Position numbers and translations under genes: made by a program
NCBI GenBank assembly: GCA_942491535.1
Contig: CALOBV010000012.1
Span: 62,001 to 126,000, forward strand
DNA length: 64,000 bases
Direction of reading: 5' to 3'
From: JAUVKT01 sp942491535
GTDB lineage: Bacteria > Bacteroidota > Bacteroidia > Bacteroidales > VadinHA17
Shown here: positions 9,165-18,011 of the stretch, one piece after another
Position numbering within the stretch: position 1 is the first letter of the stretch
Layout: each line of letters starts with the position of its first letter
Notes under the pieces: model-generated
Seen by the model: only the letters and a program-made list of their open reading frames with translations
What the model was told of the DNA's origin: nothing
Databases searched by the model: none

Positions 9165-9903
9165 CTGAGCTTTTTGGCCAGGGTAGTGGCAAAGACAAAT
9201 TCATTAAGAGGACTGCAGTCAGAGTGAAGTATTTCTTCCTTTGTTCCTTCCCACATCTTGGCGCCATGGCTAATAAACACTACTTTTTCGCCTATTTCCA
9301 TAACCGAATTCATATCGTGGGTATTGACGATTGTTGTCATATTAAATTCATCGGTAATTTCTTTAATAAGGTTATCGATAAGTATGGCTGTTTTGGGATC
9401 AAGTCCGGAATTTGGTTCGTCGCAAAAAGGTAAGAGGGGTTGAGGGCAATGGCCCTGGCAATAGCAACTCTTTTTTGCATGCCTCCTGATAACTCTGAGG
9501 GGTACATATTATTTGAATTAAGAATATTAACCCTTGACAGGCAGGCGTTAGTCCTGTCGGTTTTTTCTTCGATAGATTTGTTTGTAAACATATCCATCGG
9601 GAACCTTACGTTTTCCTCTACTGTCATTGAGTCGAAGAGGGCAGATCCCTGAAATAGCATGCCTATTTTTTGTCTTATGGCTCTTTTACCGGTGTGGTCG
9701 AGCTGATTAAAAAGAATATCATCATACCAGATCTCCCCGCTGTTTATGTCGTGTAGTCCCACAATTGCTTTAAGCAGTACGGTTTTTCCCGATCCGCTTC
9801 TGCCAATTATCAGGTTAGTCTTGCCCTTCTCAAAGCGAAGAGAGATATCTTTCAGGACATCTTCTTCGTTAAACGATTTATATATGTTTTTTAGTTCTAT
9901 CAT
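9152..9903 (-). CDS. mlaF: MlaF-like ABC transporter ATPase, split by a one-base frameshift
   Basis: This is the ATPase of an Mla/Ttg2-type phospholipid transporter that works with the MlaE permease next door. The first frame (9903 down to about 9429) carries Walker A GRSGSGKT, the Q-loop (LFQGSALFD) and the signature LSGGMQKRVAIARA. After NPSYLF the frame is lost. Reading one base back restores CDEPNSGLDPKTA (Walker B and D-loop), then TTIVNTHDM (H-loop) and an end at KLRSEK. The break is at a five-A run on the plus strand (9424-9428), where six A would keep the frame. All motifs survive across the two frames, so a sequencing or assembly error is likely, though a real mutation or slippage cannot be excluded. 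Its ATG overlaps the mlaE stop by 4 bp (ATGA). No MCE-domain (MlaD) gene is in the window. Confidence 0.85.
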
Positions 9904-10640
9904 GATAAGAGGAGCTGGGTCAGAATCACATTAAAGAGCAGTATAAGGATGCAGCTATAAACTACTGCATGTGTGCTGGCCTTACCTACATCAAGCGAGC
10001 CTCCCCTTACATGATAACCATGGAAGGCAGATACGGTTGTAATAATAAATGCAAAGACAGCAGCTTTGATAAGTGAATAGGTAACATAGTAGGGAATAAA
10101 AGAGTACTGTATGCCGTAGATAAAATCCTCCGAGCTGATTACTCCGGTCAGTACTCCTGCTGCCCAGCCTCCGCCTATACCCAGCATTATACTAAGGAGG
10201 GTAAGCAAGGGATTAAACAGAACAGAAGCAATTACCTTGGGCAGGACAAGGTAAGCAGAGGTGTTTACGCCCATCATCTCAAGTGCATCTATTTGTTCGG
10301 TTACCCTCATTGTACCAATAGATGAAGCAATACTGGAGCCCACCTTACCGGCAAGAATAAGTGCAACCATGGTAGACGAGAACTCAAGAATAATAGAATC
10401 GCGACATCCCAGCCCTATAAGGTAGACGGGGTAAATAGGATTTTCGGTATTATATGCTGTTTGCAGAGTAATAACCGCACCCATAAAAACAGAAATGATT
10501 GCAACTATACCAATTGAGTTTATCCCGAGCAGTACAAATTCATTCATTGTCTGCCTGAAATATACCCTTCCTTTCTCCGGCCTGGAGAATACTTTGCCCA
10601 TCATTATTAAGTAGGCTCCGATCTTTGATATAATGTTCAC
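9900..10640 (-). CDS. mlaE: MlaE-family lipid transporter permease
   Basis: A 246-residue integral membrane protein with about five to six hydrophobic segments. The family pattern is clear: VFMGAVITLQTAYN in the first core segment, VALILAGKVGSSIASSIGTM with the following EQIDALEMMGVN, and a C-terminal GYHVRGGSLDVGKAST. MlaE permeases pair with an MlaF ATPase and an MCE protein to move phospholipids between the membranes. The gene precedes mlaF in a two-gene operon with a 4-bp overlap. Length is close to that usual for the family. The MCE partner must lie elsewhere. Confidence 0.93.
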   Translation of the reverse strand: MNIISKIGAYLIMMGKVFSRPEKGRVYFRQTMNEFVLLGINSIGIVAIISVFMGAVITLQTAYNTENPIYPVYLIGLGCRDSIILEFSSTMVALILAGKVGSSIASSIGTMRVTEQIDALEMMGVNTSAYLVLPKVIASVLFNPLLTLLSIMLGIGGGWAAGVLTGVISSEDFIYGIQYSFIPYYVTYSLIKAAVFAFIITTVSAFHGYHVRGGSLDVGKASTHAVVYSCILILLFNVILTQLLLS

Positions 10641-10660
10641 TCCATAAATGTATTAAAAAA

Positions 10661-10740
10661 TGTTGAATGGTTTAATGGTTTAACACTTCAACCTTTTAAC
10701 ACTTCAACCATTAAACCATTTAACACTTTAACCATTAAAC
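10661..10740. repeat. Imperfect inverted repeat of TTTAATGG / CCATTAAA units
   Basis: The left part reads GTTGAATGGTTTAATGG and the right part contains several TTAACACTTYAACCATTAAA-like units, so the halves are related as reverse complements. It fills most of the divergent gap between mlaE and manC. A TAnnTTTG -7 match (TATATTTG, 10750-10757) lies just downstream and may serve manC; no matching -33 TTG was found. Confidence 0.75.
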
Positions 10741-10789
10741 TCCTTTTATTATATTTGTTCTAGAAATAACCAATGTCAACACCCAGACA

Positions 10790-11875
10790 ATGAAAAACAG
10801 ATATATAGTAATCATGGCCGGTGGGATTGGTACTCGCTTCTGGCCTTTAAGTCGTGATGAGAAGCCAAAGCAATTCCTTGATATTCTTAACAGGGGAACC
10901 ACTCTGATCCAGGATACGGTAAGTCGATTTGAAGGACTTTGTCCGAAGGAGAACATCTACGTGGTGACCAGTGAAGATCACAGGGAGATCGTGAGGGAGC
11001 AGATTGATATACCTGATGATAATGTTCTTGCTGAGCCAATGAGAAGAAACACGGCTCCATGTATTGCATATGCTGCTTTCAGGATCTTTAGCAAGGATCC
11101 GGATGCAGTAATGGTTGTGAGTCCTTCAGACCATCATATTATGGATGTAGAAAATTTCAGGGCAGTAATAGATGAGAGTTTTGATTTTGCTACCAGTAAC
11201 GATTCACTGCTTACCCTTGGTATCCGTCCCGACAGGCCTGAGACGGGCTATGGTTATATACAGGCTAACATGAAGAAGCCGGTAAAGGAATATGAGTGCC
11301 TGATGCAGGTTAAAACTTTTACAGAGAAGCCCACGAGGGAGCTTGCAGAGGTATTTATGACAAGTGGTGATTTTTTCTGGAACTCAGGAATATTTTTCTG
11401 GAAAGCAAAAACCATAATTAATGCATTTGAAAAATACCTGCCCGATATATACACTACTTTTGATGAGTACAGCTATGCATTTGGCACAGAGAAGGAAGAT
11501 GATATAATTGGCAGGGTCTATTCTGAATGTTCAAGTATATCCATAGACTATGGCATAATGGAGAAGGCCGATAATGTATTTATTAAATGTACCGAGTTTG
11601 GCTGGTCTGACCTGGGCACATGGGGGTCACTACCGGGTCATTATGCTATCGACCGCGACGGAAACAGCGGTGATATGGATTCGGTTTTCGGATACGAGCT
11701 CAAAAACAGTATTATCAAACTGCCCAAGGGCAAGGTGGCCGTTTTGCAGGGATTGAAGGATTATATTATTGTTGATGCCGGAGATGTACTTCTTGTAGTA
11801 AGAAGGGAAGAGGAGCAGAATATTAAAAAATATATCGACGATATCAGGGATAGAGGTGGAGAGGAGTATTTGTAG
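10790..11875 (+). CDS. manC: Mannose-1-phosphate guanylyltransferase
   Basis: This 361-residue nucleotidyltransferase makes GDP-mannose from GTP and mannose-1-phosphate. The N-terminal signature is intact (IMAGGIGTRFWPLSRDEKPKQF), as are EPMRRNTAPCIAYAA, SPSDHHI, FTEKP, FFWNSGIFFW and SIDYGIMEK. It is the short form: the C-terminal isomerase domain of bifunctional ManC is absent. It stands alone between two repeat regions, and product use in surface glycans is inferred from the family. The stop codon (11873-11875) is the first three bases of a TAGTTAA heptamer array. Confidence 0.95.
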   Translation: MKNRYIVIMAGGIGTRFWPLSRDEKPKQFLDILNRGTTLIQDTVSRFEGLCPKENIYVVTSEDHREIVREQIDIPDDNVLAEPMRRNTAPCIAYAAFRIFSKDPDAVMVVSPSDHHIMDVENFRAVIDESFDFATSNDSLLTLGIRPDRPETGYGYIQANMKKPVKEYECLMQVKTFTEKPTRELAEVFMTSGDFFWNSGIFFWKAKTIINAFEKYLPDIYTTFDEYSYAFGTEKEDDIIGRVYSECSSISIDYGIMEKADNVFIKCTEFGWSDLGTWGSLPGHYAIDRDGNSGDMDSVFGYELKNSIIKLPKGKVAVLQGLKDYIIVDAGDVLLVVRREEEQNIKKYIDDIRDRGGEEYL

Positions 11876-11927
11876 TTAATAGTTAGTAGTTAATGGGTTC
11901 GCTGCGCTCACCGTTAATTACTAATAA
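11873..11927. repeat. TAGTTAA heptamers and palindrome
   Basis: Three heptamers TAGTTAA, TAGTTAG, TAGTTAA run from 11873 to 11893. TTAGTAGTTAATGG at 11883-11896 pairs with CCGTTAATTACTAA at 11911-11924 with only two wobble positions, enclosing GTTCGCTGCGCTCA. The first heptamer overlaps the manC stop codon. Confidence 0.8.
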
Positions 11928-11980
11928 CGCGACTGAAAGGAGCAAATAACCAATAAACAGTTACACTTCATTATAAATAG

Positions 11981-12007
11981 AAAGGTGCCCAATATTGAGC
12001 ACCTTTT
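11981..12007. terminator. Bidirectional terminator between manC and gldN
   Basis: A perfect 8-bp stem AAAGGTGC (11981-11988) and GCACCTTT (11999-12006) encloses a 10-base loop. Runs of A before and T after make it symmetrical, and it lies between the convergent 3' ends of manC and gldN, so it can serve both. Confidence 0.8.
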
Positions 12008-12031
12008 ATATTAGTTAGCTGTTGCTATCTC

Positions 12032-12853
12032 TTAGTATTCCCACAGGTCGTGTTCAAATTCCTGCAGTTCTCTTTTGACCTTTTCTGCCTCGTAGAGTAC
12101 ATCTTTACCAACTTTGTACTCATTTATCTGCCTGTCGTCGTATACATTAGACTCGGCATATATAACGCTTGAGAATCGACGTTGCATAAAAAGGTCATCA
12201 TATGATATCCTCTGGGCATCATTAAACCTGTTATAGGCTTCGTGTCTTGCGAATGAGTCTCTGTAGTCGTTATATTTAACCCAGAATATCTGTCGGCGTG
12301 ATATACGGCCAAGCTGCGGATCAAAGAAAACCCTGATGGGGCAGAGACCAATTATTCTGACATCCATCCTGGAGTGCTTTTTATCGAAATACCATTCTTC
12401 CAATACCAGCATCTGCAGCACCTCTTCGGGATGTGGTTCTCGTAAGATAACCGTATCGCGGAAACCTCCTGTCATGGTCTGGATAGTAGTTGTATCAGAT
12501 CCGGCTCCGAGTTGAATCTCGATATCGGAATAGGTTACATTAACATTCATATTATTTGGGTCGAATGCATTCAGCGCCCCTGCTTTAATCTCACCAAGTA
12601 TAATACTGGTAAGGCTCATCCTGCCATCTGATGTGGGAACGGTTGGATAATAAAGAGGGAGATTCATCTTCTCTCTCATATCAACCATCCGTGTTACCCT
12701 TTTCGACCAGATAACATCTGCTTCACGCAGGTATGGATAGGGGATAGCCTCATTGTTTTCGATAGATTTCTCATATATATCGCCAAAGGATTGACTGAAT
12801 CCGGCGGTTGAGATGAAAAGCACTAATAGGCTAAAAAGAACAAATCTTTTCAT
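12032..12853 (-). CDS. gldN: T9SS ring-complex protein GldN (PorN)
   Basis: A 273-residue secreted protein with a Sec signal (MKRFVLFSLLVLFISTAGFSQ). It carries the typical GldN segments IPYPYLREADVIWSKRVTR, a MREKMNLPLYYP stretch and EEWYFDKKHSRMDVRIIGL. GldN/PorN binds the lipoprotein GldK/PorK to form the large periplasmic ring of the type IX secretion system. It follows gldM by 13 bp and is the last gene of gldKLMN, whose order is conserved in Bacteroidota. A strong terminator follows at 11981-12007. Confidence 0.95.
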   Translation of the reverse strand: MKRFVLFSLLVLFISTAGFSQSFGDIYEKSIENNEAIPYPYLREADVIWSKRVTRMVDMREKMNLPLYYPTVPTSDGRMSLTSIILGEIKAGALNAFDPNNMNVNVTYSDIEIQLGAGSDTTTIQTMTGGFRDTVILREPHPEEVLQMLVLEEWYFDKKHSRMDVRIIGLCPIRVFFDPQLGRISRRQIFWVKYNDYRDSFARHEAYNRFNDAQRISYDDLFMQRRFSSVIYAESNVYDDRQINEYKVGKDVLYEAEKVKRELQEFEHDLWEY

Positions 12854-12866
12854 GATAGTATATCAA

Positions 12867-14507
12867 TTAATTTATTGTAATAATTACCGGAGGAATCTTA
12901 CTTGGCTTATTATCCGGTCCAACAGCCCATATATCTGTTACATAAAGCTTTTGTCCACGATTTAAGGCATCGATAAGTTCCCTCTGCTGGGGTGTTATCC
13001 TGTTATTTGTTGATGATGCTACACGGTCGAATCCACGCTGTGTAATAGTCATAGTAAATTTAGTTACCGTATAATCAAGGTCGAACAGGAAGTCGGGCTG
13101 TTCGGCAAAAACACCCTGTTGTGCCAGGGCAACTGCTTTGGATACAGATCCGTCAGCAATTACGCCTGCAAATTTTGCAACCGGAGGAGGAATGGTTTGT
13201 ACTCTGAAAGTATAGGGAGGGAATCTCATTCTCTCTCCATTCACAACGGCGCTTACATTAATTGCAGCTTCCTGTCCTGCTGTAGTAGGCTTGGCTATCC
13301 ATTCACCCCTGTAGCCCTGTAGTCTGCCTCTCTTAATATTACCATTAGACATATTCGCAGATATGGCATCAGAACCCACACCAGGTACGGAAATATCAAT
13401 AGGGTTGTCGATACCAATATAGAGTACGTTCATAGCAGTAGGCGATACCACAACGTTTGGTGCACCTACGGTATATGAAGATTTAAATGGATAACTTACA
13501 ATAGATCCATCGGGTGCACTGATATTAATCAGTCCGCCCCATGGCTTATCTCCGATAGATGTAGCAGGTTTTGAATAAATACCACGTCCCTGGTCGTCGA
13601 CCTCCAGTGTCTCGTAGTCGCCAATCATCTCATATGATCTGGTACCATCAGCGTTAATAGTAGAATCATATCTTCCAACCAGTATTTCAGGTACCTTGGT
13701 AGTATCGGTAGCGGCAATAAATACCGAGGCTTTATACTGGTTCCCACGCATCACATAAGATGATGGTGTAATAACTGTTGGCACGAGTTTGTTGAACTTA
13801 TATGACGAAGCATCGATCTGGTTGTAAAGGAAGTTCAGAACATCTGTTTCGGCATTTCGTACATCAACCTGCAGTTTTGACAGAATAGTAATAACGGCTA
13901 CCAGGGGCAGTGCGTGGAAGGTATTATTCTCCCATCTTTCGACTGCTCCGTCGGGAGCTTTCGCATCGTCGGTATTAAGACTTTCCAATACAGACTGTTC
14001 GACTGTAACGTTTCCTCCGTCGATAGTTTCAATTAGAAATCCACGGTAGTCGTTAATAAGTGCACGAATATTATTGGCCTTCCCGTTTTCGTCGTCTCCG
14101 ATAAGAATCTGGGAAGGGATATTGTTCTCGTCGATTTTCTCGACATGATCTATATGGACTTCTCTGCCAACTACAGCTTCAGTGTCTTCTCCTTCAGCTT
14201 CGTAGATTATTTCAATCTTTATATCCTGCAAATAATCAAAGAGTTCGTCTGCGCGATCATGAAGCTCTACGGCCTTTGACCTCCATGGGCCTGCCTTAAC
14301 AGGATTTTCGCTGAAGGCGCGCTCAAACTCCTCGTAGGTAAGGTTGTTTTTCATTTCGTAGTTGATTACAGTCTTGGTAAGACCTTTATCAACCTTTTTA
14401 AATGCTTCTACGGCTTCTTTCGACACATTAAGCGCTAACATTGCTGTAAGCACCAGGTACATCATGCCGATCATTTTTTGCCGCGGGGTTTCTTTTCCGT
14501 GTCCCAT
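12867..14507 (-). CDS. gldM: T9SS motor protein GldM (PorM)
   Basis: A 546-residue protein with one N-terminal membrane helix (MIGMMYLVLTAMLALNVS) and a long periplasmic part made of several beta domains. GldM forms the shaft of the proton-driven T9SS motor with GldL and couples it to the GldK/N ring. Family marks are the N-terminus MGHGKETPRQKMIG, the ALNVSKEAVEAF stretch and the C-terminal region with KLYVTDIWAVGPD. The gene lies 35 bp after gldL and 13 bp before gldN. Length is in the usual range of about 510-550. Confidence 0.96.
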   Translation of the reverse strand: MGHGKETPRQKMIGMMYLVLTAMLALNVSKEAVEAFKKVDKGLTKTVINYEMKNNLTYEEFERAFSENPVKAGPWRSKAVELHDRADELFDYLQDIKIEIIYEAEGEDTEAVVGREVHIDHVEKIDENNIPSQILIGDDENGKANNIRALINDYRGFLIETIDGGNVTVEQSVLESLNTDDAKAPDGAVERWENNTFHALPLVAVITILSKLQVDVRNAETDVLNFLYNQIDASSYKFNKLVPTVITPSSYVMRGNQYKASVFIAATDTTKVPEILVGRYDSTINADGTRSYEMIGDYETLEVDDQGRGIYSKPATSIGDKPWGGLINISAPDGSIVSYPFKSSYTVGAPNVVVSPTAMNVLYIGIDNPIDISVPGVGSDAISANMSNGNIKRGRLQGYRGEWIAKPTTAGQEAAINVSAVVNGERMRFPPYTFRVQTIPPPVAKFAGVIADGSVSKAVALAQQGVFAEQPDFLFDLDYTVTKFTMTITQRGFDRVASSTNNRITPQQRELIDALNRGQKLYVTDIWAVGPDNKPSKIPPVIITIN

Positions 14508-14542
14508 ATTGTGGAGGGTGGTTTAGGTTAAAGAAATATTGA

Positions 14543-15472
14543 TTACTTAGTGTTCATGGCACTTAGCATATTGCCATATACTGTATTCAGCGCAGCAAGG
14601 TTTTCATTCAGCTGACTTACATGTTCGCGATACTTTTGTGCATCTTCTGCTGAATCCTTAAGATTTGTCAGCATTCCCTGAACACCTTTCATCAGTGTTT
14701 CAGCATCTTTAACCTGTTCGTTTGCTCCTTTGAGTTGAAGTTCATAAACAGCATTTAAAGCAGATAAATTCTTATTCATAGCTACTAGCTGCTCATCGTA
14801 TGATTTTCCTCCTGCCTCAATTTTCGACAGTGATTCGGTCATATGCTGGTAGTTGCTTCCTGTGTTGGTAATAATCTGGGCTGTGCTCTGATACGACTCG
14901 TCAAGTTTACCAAGAGAAGAACCAAGTGACTCGCTTTTCTGAACGAAGTTGTCAGTATGATTACTTACAACATCGGCGGCACCTTTGATTTTCTCAGCAA
15001 ATTCGTTGGTTGCTGCAGTTACATCTCCCATAGCATTGAGGTTGGAAGTTGTTTTGTTGAGTTTCTTCAGTCCTATGCCGAGACTTTCAAACACATCGGG
15101 TGTGATTTCGGCATTAACCAGTAACTCGTCAAATTTTGCAAGGGCGGCTGATCCGCCTCCTCCGCCGCCACCGCCTTGGTGTATTGCAGCTGATCTTGAA
15201 GCTTGCAATGCCATTTCTTCTTCATCGTCCGGTACTCCGGCGAGCTCTGGATACACAAGTGACCAATCTGGTTCTTCGTGTAGTGGCTCAAATGCAGAGA
15301 AGAAGAAAATAATAGCTTCAGTACACAGTCCTACAAACAGGAAGGGACCTGCCAGCGGGTAGTGCTGAATCTTAAAGAGTGCTCCGATTATTACGACAGA
15401 AGCTCCAATGCCATATAGCTTGGCCATAAAGTTCTTCCATCCGCTACTTTGTACAATTTCTGCTAGGCTCAT
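14543..15472 (-). CDS. gldL: T9SS motor protein GldL (PorL)
   Basis: A 309-residue inner-membrane protein. Two N-terminal membrane helices are visible (ASVVIIGALFKIQHYP and GPFLFVGLCTEAIIFFFSAF); the family's functional glutamate lies in the second helix (CTEAIIF). The remainder is a cytoplasmic coiled-coil-like region (KIEAGGKSYDEQLVAMNKN). A run of eight glycines (about residues 98-105), encoded by GGN repeats at 15154-15177, links the two parts. GldL and GldM form the motor powering T9SS and gliding. It follows gldK by 40 bp. Confidence 0.96.
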   Translation of the reverse strand: MSLAEIVQSSGWKNFMAKLYGIGASVVIIGALFKIQHYPLAGPFLFVGLCTEAIIFFFSAFEPLHEEPDWSLVYPELAGVPDDEEEMALQASRSAAIHQGGGGGGGGSAALAKFDELLVNAEITPDVFESLGIGLKKLNKTTSNLNAMGDVTAATNEFAEKIKGAADVVSNHTDNFVQKSESLGSSLGKLDESYQSTAQIITNTGSNYQHMTESLSKIEAGGKSYDEQLVAMNKNLSALNAVYELQLKGANEQVKDAETLMKGVQGMLTNLKDSAEDAQKYREHVSQLNENLAALNTVYGNMLSAMNTK

Positions 15473-15512
15473 ATACCTGGTTTTAATGGTTTATTTCTTA
15501 TGTTATTAGGGT

Positions 15513-16844
15513 TTAATTAACACCGATAAAATCTCTTACGTTACGGAATCCGATATAGCATTTCGCTGAATCCTGGTACTCAAAGTCGCGAGTACTGGTT
15601 TGGAGGAAGTAAGCAATGTCCTTCCATGATCCGCCCCTTATTACTTTCCGTTTCAGGATAGGTGGATCGTCGGGTCTGGCGTCATACTGGTAGTCAGGAT
15701 TAAGGTCGTGGGTAAAGATATAAGCTGAGGGGTGGTATGCACATTTTGTCCATTCAGCAACATTACCAGACATATCGTAAAGCCCGAATTCATTGGGCTC
15801 GAATGATGCAACTTTGGCTGTATATACTTCGCCATCATCGATATAATTACCACGAAGTGGTTTAAAGTTTGCAAGGAAGCAACCTTTATAATTCCTGGTA
15901 TAAGGACCACCCCATGGGTACATTGATAATTCGAGACCGCCTCTTGCAGCATATTCCCATTCTGTTTCGAGTGGTAATCTGTAGGCATGCACATCAACCA
16001 TACCCTGTGCTCTTAAAGCAGCATTCAGGTATTCTGTTCTCCATATACTGAAGGCATTAGCCTGTTGCCATGTTATCCCTACAACCGGATAATTGTCGTA
16101 TGAAGGGTGCCAGAAATAGAGTGATGCAAAGGGGTCGTTAAATGAATAAGTAAAGTCTCTGATCCATGCGAGTGTATCAGGATAAACATTTACCTCATCA
16201 TGCATAATGAATGATGATCTGTTCTGTACGTCCGATACCACACCATCTATACTGGTAACCTGGCCTTCGTATTCTCCGGTCTCAGCATTGTACCTGCTCT
16301 TGGCTGCCTGCTTATAATCAACCCAGTAATAGCTGAAGTTAAGTTTACGAACATCAAACTGCTTGCGGTTATTAAATCTTTCTTCAGGTGGATAATACAT
16401 CTCTTCCACAACGTCAGCTATCTCCTGGTTTTCGAAGTCGATTTTTTCTTCCCAGTTCAGAACAGGAGGATCATATTCGTTGCCTTCATCGTCGACCATA
16501 TAGAACTGATAATCAGCGATGGCTGCCTCACCGAGTTTGGTGCGCATAATTGAGTCGCGTACCCAATGTACATACTGACGATATTTATTATTTGTAATCT
16601 CTGTCTGATCCATCCAGAATGCATTGACCGTTACCGACCTCGATATGGTAGTCATAGAGTTTACGGCGTCCTGATCGCTAGGTCCGATCATGAAGTTGCC
16701 GGCAGGTATAAATGCCATCTCAAAGGGCTCTGGTTCGAAGAATTTTTTTCTACCCTGTACTCCAACAAGTTCACCGTTGTTTCCAGGTCCGCATGCTGTC
16801 AAAAAAACTGTGACTGTGAGAACTAATAGGATTACCTTTTTCAT
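15513..16844 (-). CDS. gldK: T9SS ring lipoprotein GldK (PorK)
   Basis: A 443-residue lipoprotein: MKKVILLVLTVTVFLTAC gives the lipidated Cys18. The body is an FGE-sulfatase (formylglycine-generating-enzyme-like) fold, seen in FIPAGNFMIG, VNAFWMDQTEITNNKY, YRLPLETEWEYAARGG, DMSGNVAEWT and KVIRGGSW. GldK/PorK anchors the T9SS ring to the outer membrane by its lipid and binds GldN; the fold is not thought to be catalytic in this role. It is the first of the four gld genes and lies 47 bp downstream of the PorP-like gene. Confidence 0.96.
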   Translation of the reverse strand: MKKVILLVLTVTVFLTACGPGNNGELVGVQGRKKFFEPEPFEMAFIPAGNFMIGPSDQDAVNSMTTISRSVTVNAFWMDQTEITNNKYRQYVHWVRDSIMRTKLGEAAIADYQFYMVDDEGNEYDPPVLNWEEKIDFENQEIADVVEEMYYPPEERFNNRKQFDVRKLNFSYYWVDYKQAAKSRYNAETGEYEGQVTSIDGVVSDVQNRSSFIMHDEVNVYPDTLAWIRDFTYSFNDPFASLYFWHPSYDNYPVVGITWQQANAFSIWRTEYLNAALRAQGMVDVHAYRLPLETEWEYAARGGLELSMYPWGGPYTRNYKGCFLANFKPLRGNYIDDGEVYTAKVASFEPNEFGLYDMSGNVAEWTKCAYHPSAYIFTHDLNPDYQYDARPDDPPILKRKVIRGGSWKDIAYFLQTSTRDFEYQDSAKCYIGFRNVRDFIGVN

Positions 16845-16891
16845 ATTACATCAGAATTTAATACTGCAAGTAAGTTATTTTTTTTCAATAA

Positions 16892-17836
16892 TCATAAAAA
16901 TCTAATACTTTTATAGCGCATCGAATTCCTTCCCAAACTCAGGTCAAAACAGTAGTTTACGAGGAATTCGTGACTGCCGGAAGTGCTCTTTCTTATGTCG
17001 TTCATCGGGAAGTCATAAGCATAGCTAATTCGTATCCCATTATACAATTCTATACCAAATATTCCGGTCATTGAATCACCTGCTCTATAGGAAACGCCAC
17101 CCCATACTTTTTTATTGTACCTGATCAGGGTATTAACCGTTGTCTGAAAAACTCTTCCATCGCTATACATAAACACCGATGGTAAAAGTTCAAAAGCAGG
17201 ATTGGTAAGCCTCAGGTTATAGCCTGCCATTGCGTAGAACTGGCGGGCTACGAAAGGAGTCCCTTCGGTATACTTTATCTTTGGTTCGTTTAGGTGAGTA
17301 ACAGACAGACCGGCATAGTAGTCGTTAGTACTATAATACACTCCAAGACCCATATCAAAGGCAAGGATACTTTCCTTTCCATCCGGAATTAATGGATCCT
17401 GGGAAGGATCTACAAACTGATCGCCTGAGGGTATATTCCATGTGGGATCTATTGCCCTGTTCAACATTCCTATGTTTGCCCCAATGCCCAGTTTACCTGA
17501 CCCCAGGTCAATCATATAGGAATAGGAAAGGGAGAGGGTATTATCTGTATCAAAGCCTGTTTTATCATTAACTATAGTCAGTCCAATACCTGATCTTGTG
17601 CCAAAAGGAGATATAGCTGCATTTATATGAAAGAGAGTGGTGGTTGGTGCTCCCTCAAAGCCAACCCATTGTTGACGGTTCATGGCAGTAGCGCAGATCA
17701 TTCCCGAACTTCCTGCCACCCCGGGGTTATATAGCATACGGTTAAACATATACTGACTGGATACAGGATCGGACTGACCTTTTACCAGAAGGCTTATGCT
17801 TAATATTGTTGCTATAAAGGCTATTCTCTTAATCAT
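16892..17836 (-). CDS. T9SS-associated outer-membrane protein, PorP/SprF family
   Basis: A 314-residue predicted barrel with a signal peptide (IAFIATILSISLLVKGQ). The family N-terminus is clear: DPVSSQYMFNRMLYNPGVAG followed by RQQWVGFEGAPTTTLFH. Members of this family (PorP, SprF) are small outer-membrane proteins that work with the T9SS or are paired with particular surface adhesins. Its position directly before gldK is that of porP in Porphyromonas, so it is more likely the core PorP type than an adhesin-specific SprF. The barrel ends with YDFPMNDIRKSTSGSHEF and YCFDLSLGRN. Confidence 0.92.
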   Translation of the reverse strand: MIKRIAFIATILSISLLVKGQSDPVSSQYMFNRMLYNPGVAGSSGMICATAMNRQQWVGFEGAPTTTLFHINAAISPFGTRSGIGLTIVNDKTGFDTDNTLSLSYSYMIDLGSGKLGIGANIGMLNRAIDPTWNIPSGDQFVDPSQDPLIPDGKESILAFDMGLGVYYSTNDYYAGLSVTHLNEPKIKYTEGTPFVARQFYAMAGYNLRLTNPAFELLPSVFMYSDGRVFQTTVNTLIRYNKKVWGGVSYRAGDSMTGIFGIELYNGIRISYAYDFPMNDIRKSTSGSHEFLVNYCFDLSLGRNSMRYKSIRFL

Positions 17837-18011
17837 ATGGTAGACATCTAGTCTGGTTGGGACTAATATAACTACTAAAGAAAGTAAAAATTATATTTTA
17901 CCCCAAAAAATACACAAAAATTAGACCAACTGGCCTAATATATTATGACTAATGGTTGAAATATACGGATGAACCCTCTGAAAGTTACATTTATAGTGAA
18001 GTGCTTTCTAA

